From positions 1-5,398 of the forward strand of contig JACGMN010000117.1 of assembly GCA_014061035.1 (NCBI GenBank): a DNA stretch of 5,398 nucleotides, written 5' to 3'. Shown here piece after piece: positions 5,278 through 5,398 of the stretch. A model generated the notes under the pieces. That model saw only the letters and a program-made list of their open reading frames with translations. It did no database searches and was not told where the DNA came from. The position numbers and the translations under genes were made by a program. Numbering within the stretch: position 1 is the stretch's first letter; every line of letters starts with the position of its first letter. Source of the stretch: Candidatus Methanophagales archaeon (lineage in GTDB: Archaea > Halobacteriota > Syntropharchaeia > Alkanophagales > Methanospirareceae).

Positions 5278-5398
5278 ATGACTAAAGAACAAAAATTTTA
5301 TAATGCGTTGAAAAATATATTTGTAGGAGCAAAGGTTGAAGGCGAGTCCGGCTATATCAATTTGATGCGGATTAAGTCAAGATATTATGAAAAAGGTG
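5278..5398 (+). CDS. Probable DNA methyltransferase N-terminus (3' end outside window)
   Basis: The ATG at 5278 has an excellent binding site (GAGGAG, 5267-5272, 5-nt spacing) and the frame stays open for 40 codons to the window edge. The protein begins MTKEQKFYNALKNIFVGAKV and continues EGESGYINLMRIKSRYYEKG. From memory, an opening with 'FVGAKVEGESGYINLMRIKS.YY' is typical of large site-specific DNA methyltransferases in restriction-modification-like loci, often found just after a small excisionase-family HTH gene. The diagnostic S-adenosylmethionine-binding FxGxG and catalytic (N/D)PPY motifs would lie downstream and cannot be seen. With 2 bp to the HTH gene it is surely in the same operon. 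The functional call depends on recalled similarity of the N-terminus only. Confidence 0.55.
   Translation, partial: MTKEQKFYNALKNIFVGAKVEGESGYINLMRIKSRYYEKG

Overview
The window reads as a piece of an archaeal chromosome with accessory DNA at both ends. The middle block (about 770-4708) carries an archaeal-type ribosomal protein uL6, a Tan1-like THUMP protein, a fused ThiD-ThiN thiamine enzyme and MfnA, the decarboxylase that starts methanofuran synthesis. MfnA together with ThiD-ThiN points to a methanogen-related euryarchaeon. The codon style (many ATA and AGG/AGA codons, GTG and possibly TTG starts) and the stray dipeptide repeats would suit an ANME-1/Methanophagales-like genome, but that placement is a guess.

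Layout. 1-105 is the last part of a transposase, probably IS630-type. 149-535 is a minimal nucleotidyltransferase (MntA-type antitoxin), overlapped at its stop codon by a 19-codon ORF that looks like the broken start of its HEPN toxin partner. A 178-bp spacer follows. Then come four genes in the same direction: uL6 (770), THUMP (1429), thiDN (about 2029) and mfnA (3563), separated by 2, about 33 and 43 bp. They look like one transcription unit, with a possible extra promoter before mfnA. Next is a 372-bp non-coding stretch (4709-5080) holding TTCTACG repeats, a perfect hairpin, promoter-like boxes and an operator-like repeat. The window ends with an AT-rich two-gene unit: a small excisionase-family HTH protein (5081-5275) and the first 40 codons of a gene that resembles a DNA methyltransferase of a restriction-modification or defence system.

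How the genes relate. The central genes serve translation (uL6, and THUMP in tRNA acetylation) and cofactor synthesis (thiamine phosphate, methanofuran). They share growth-related housekeeping rather than one pathway. The right-hand pair and the left-hand transposase/toxin-antitoxin remnant are accessory DNA that appears to have arrived separately on either side.

The oddest features are period-6 DNA repeats that encode alternating dipeptides inside conserved genes (both ends of uL6, two places in ThiN, and a related duplication in ThiD), the uL6 gene lying away from its usual ribosomal neighbours, and the HTH/methyltransferase unit with its own promoter and operator-like repeat.
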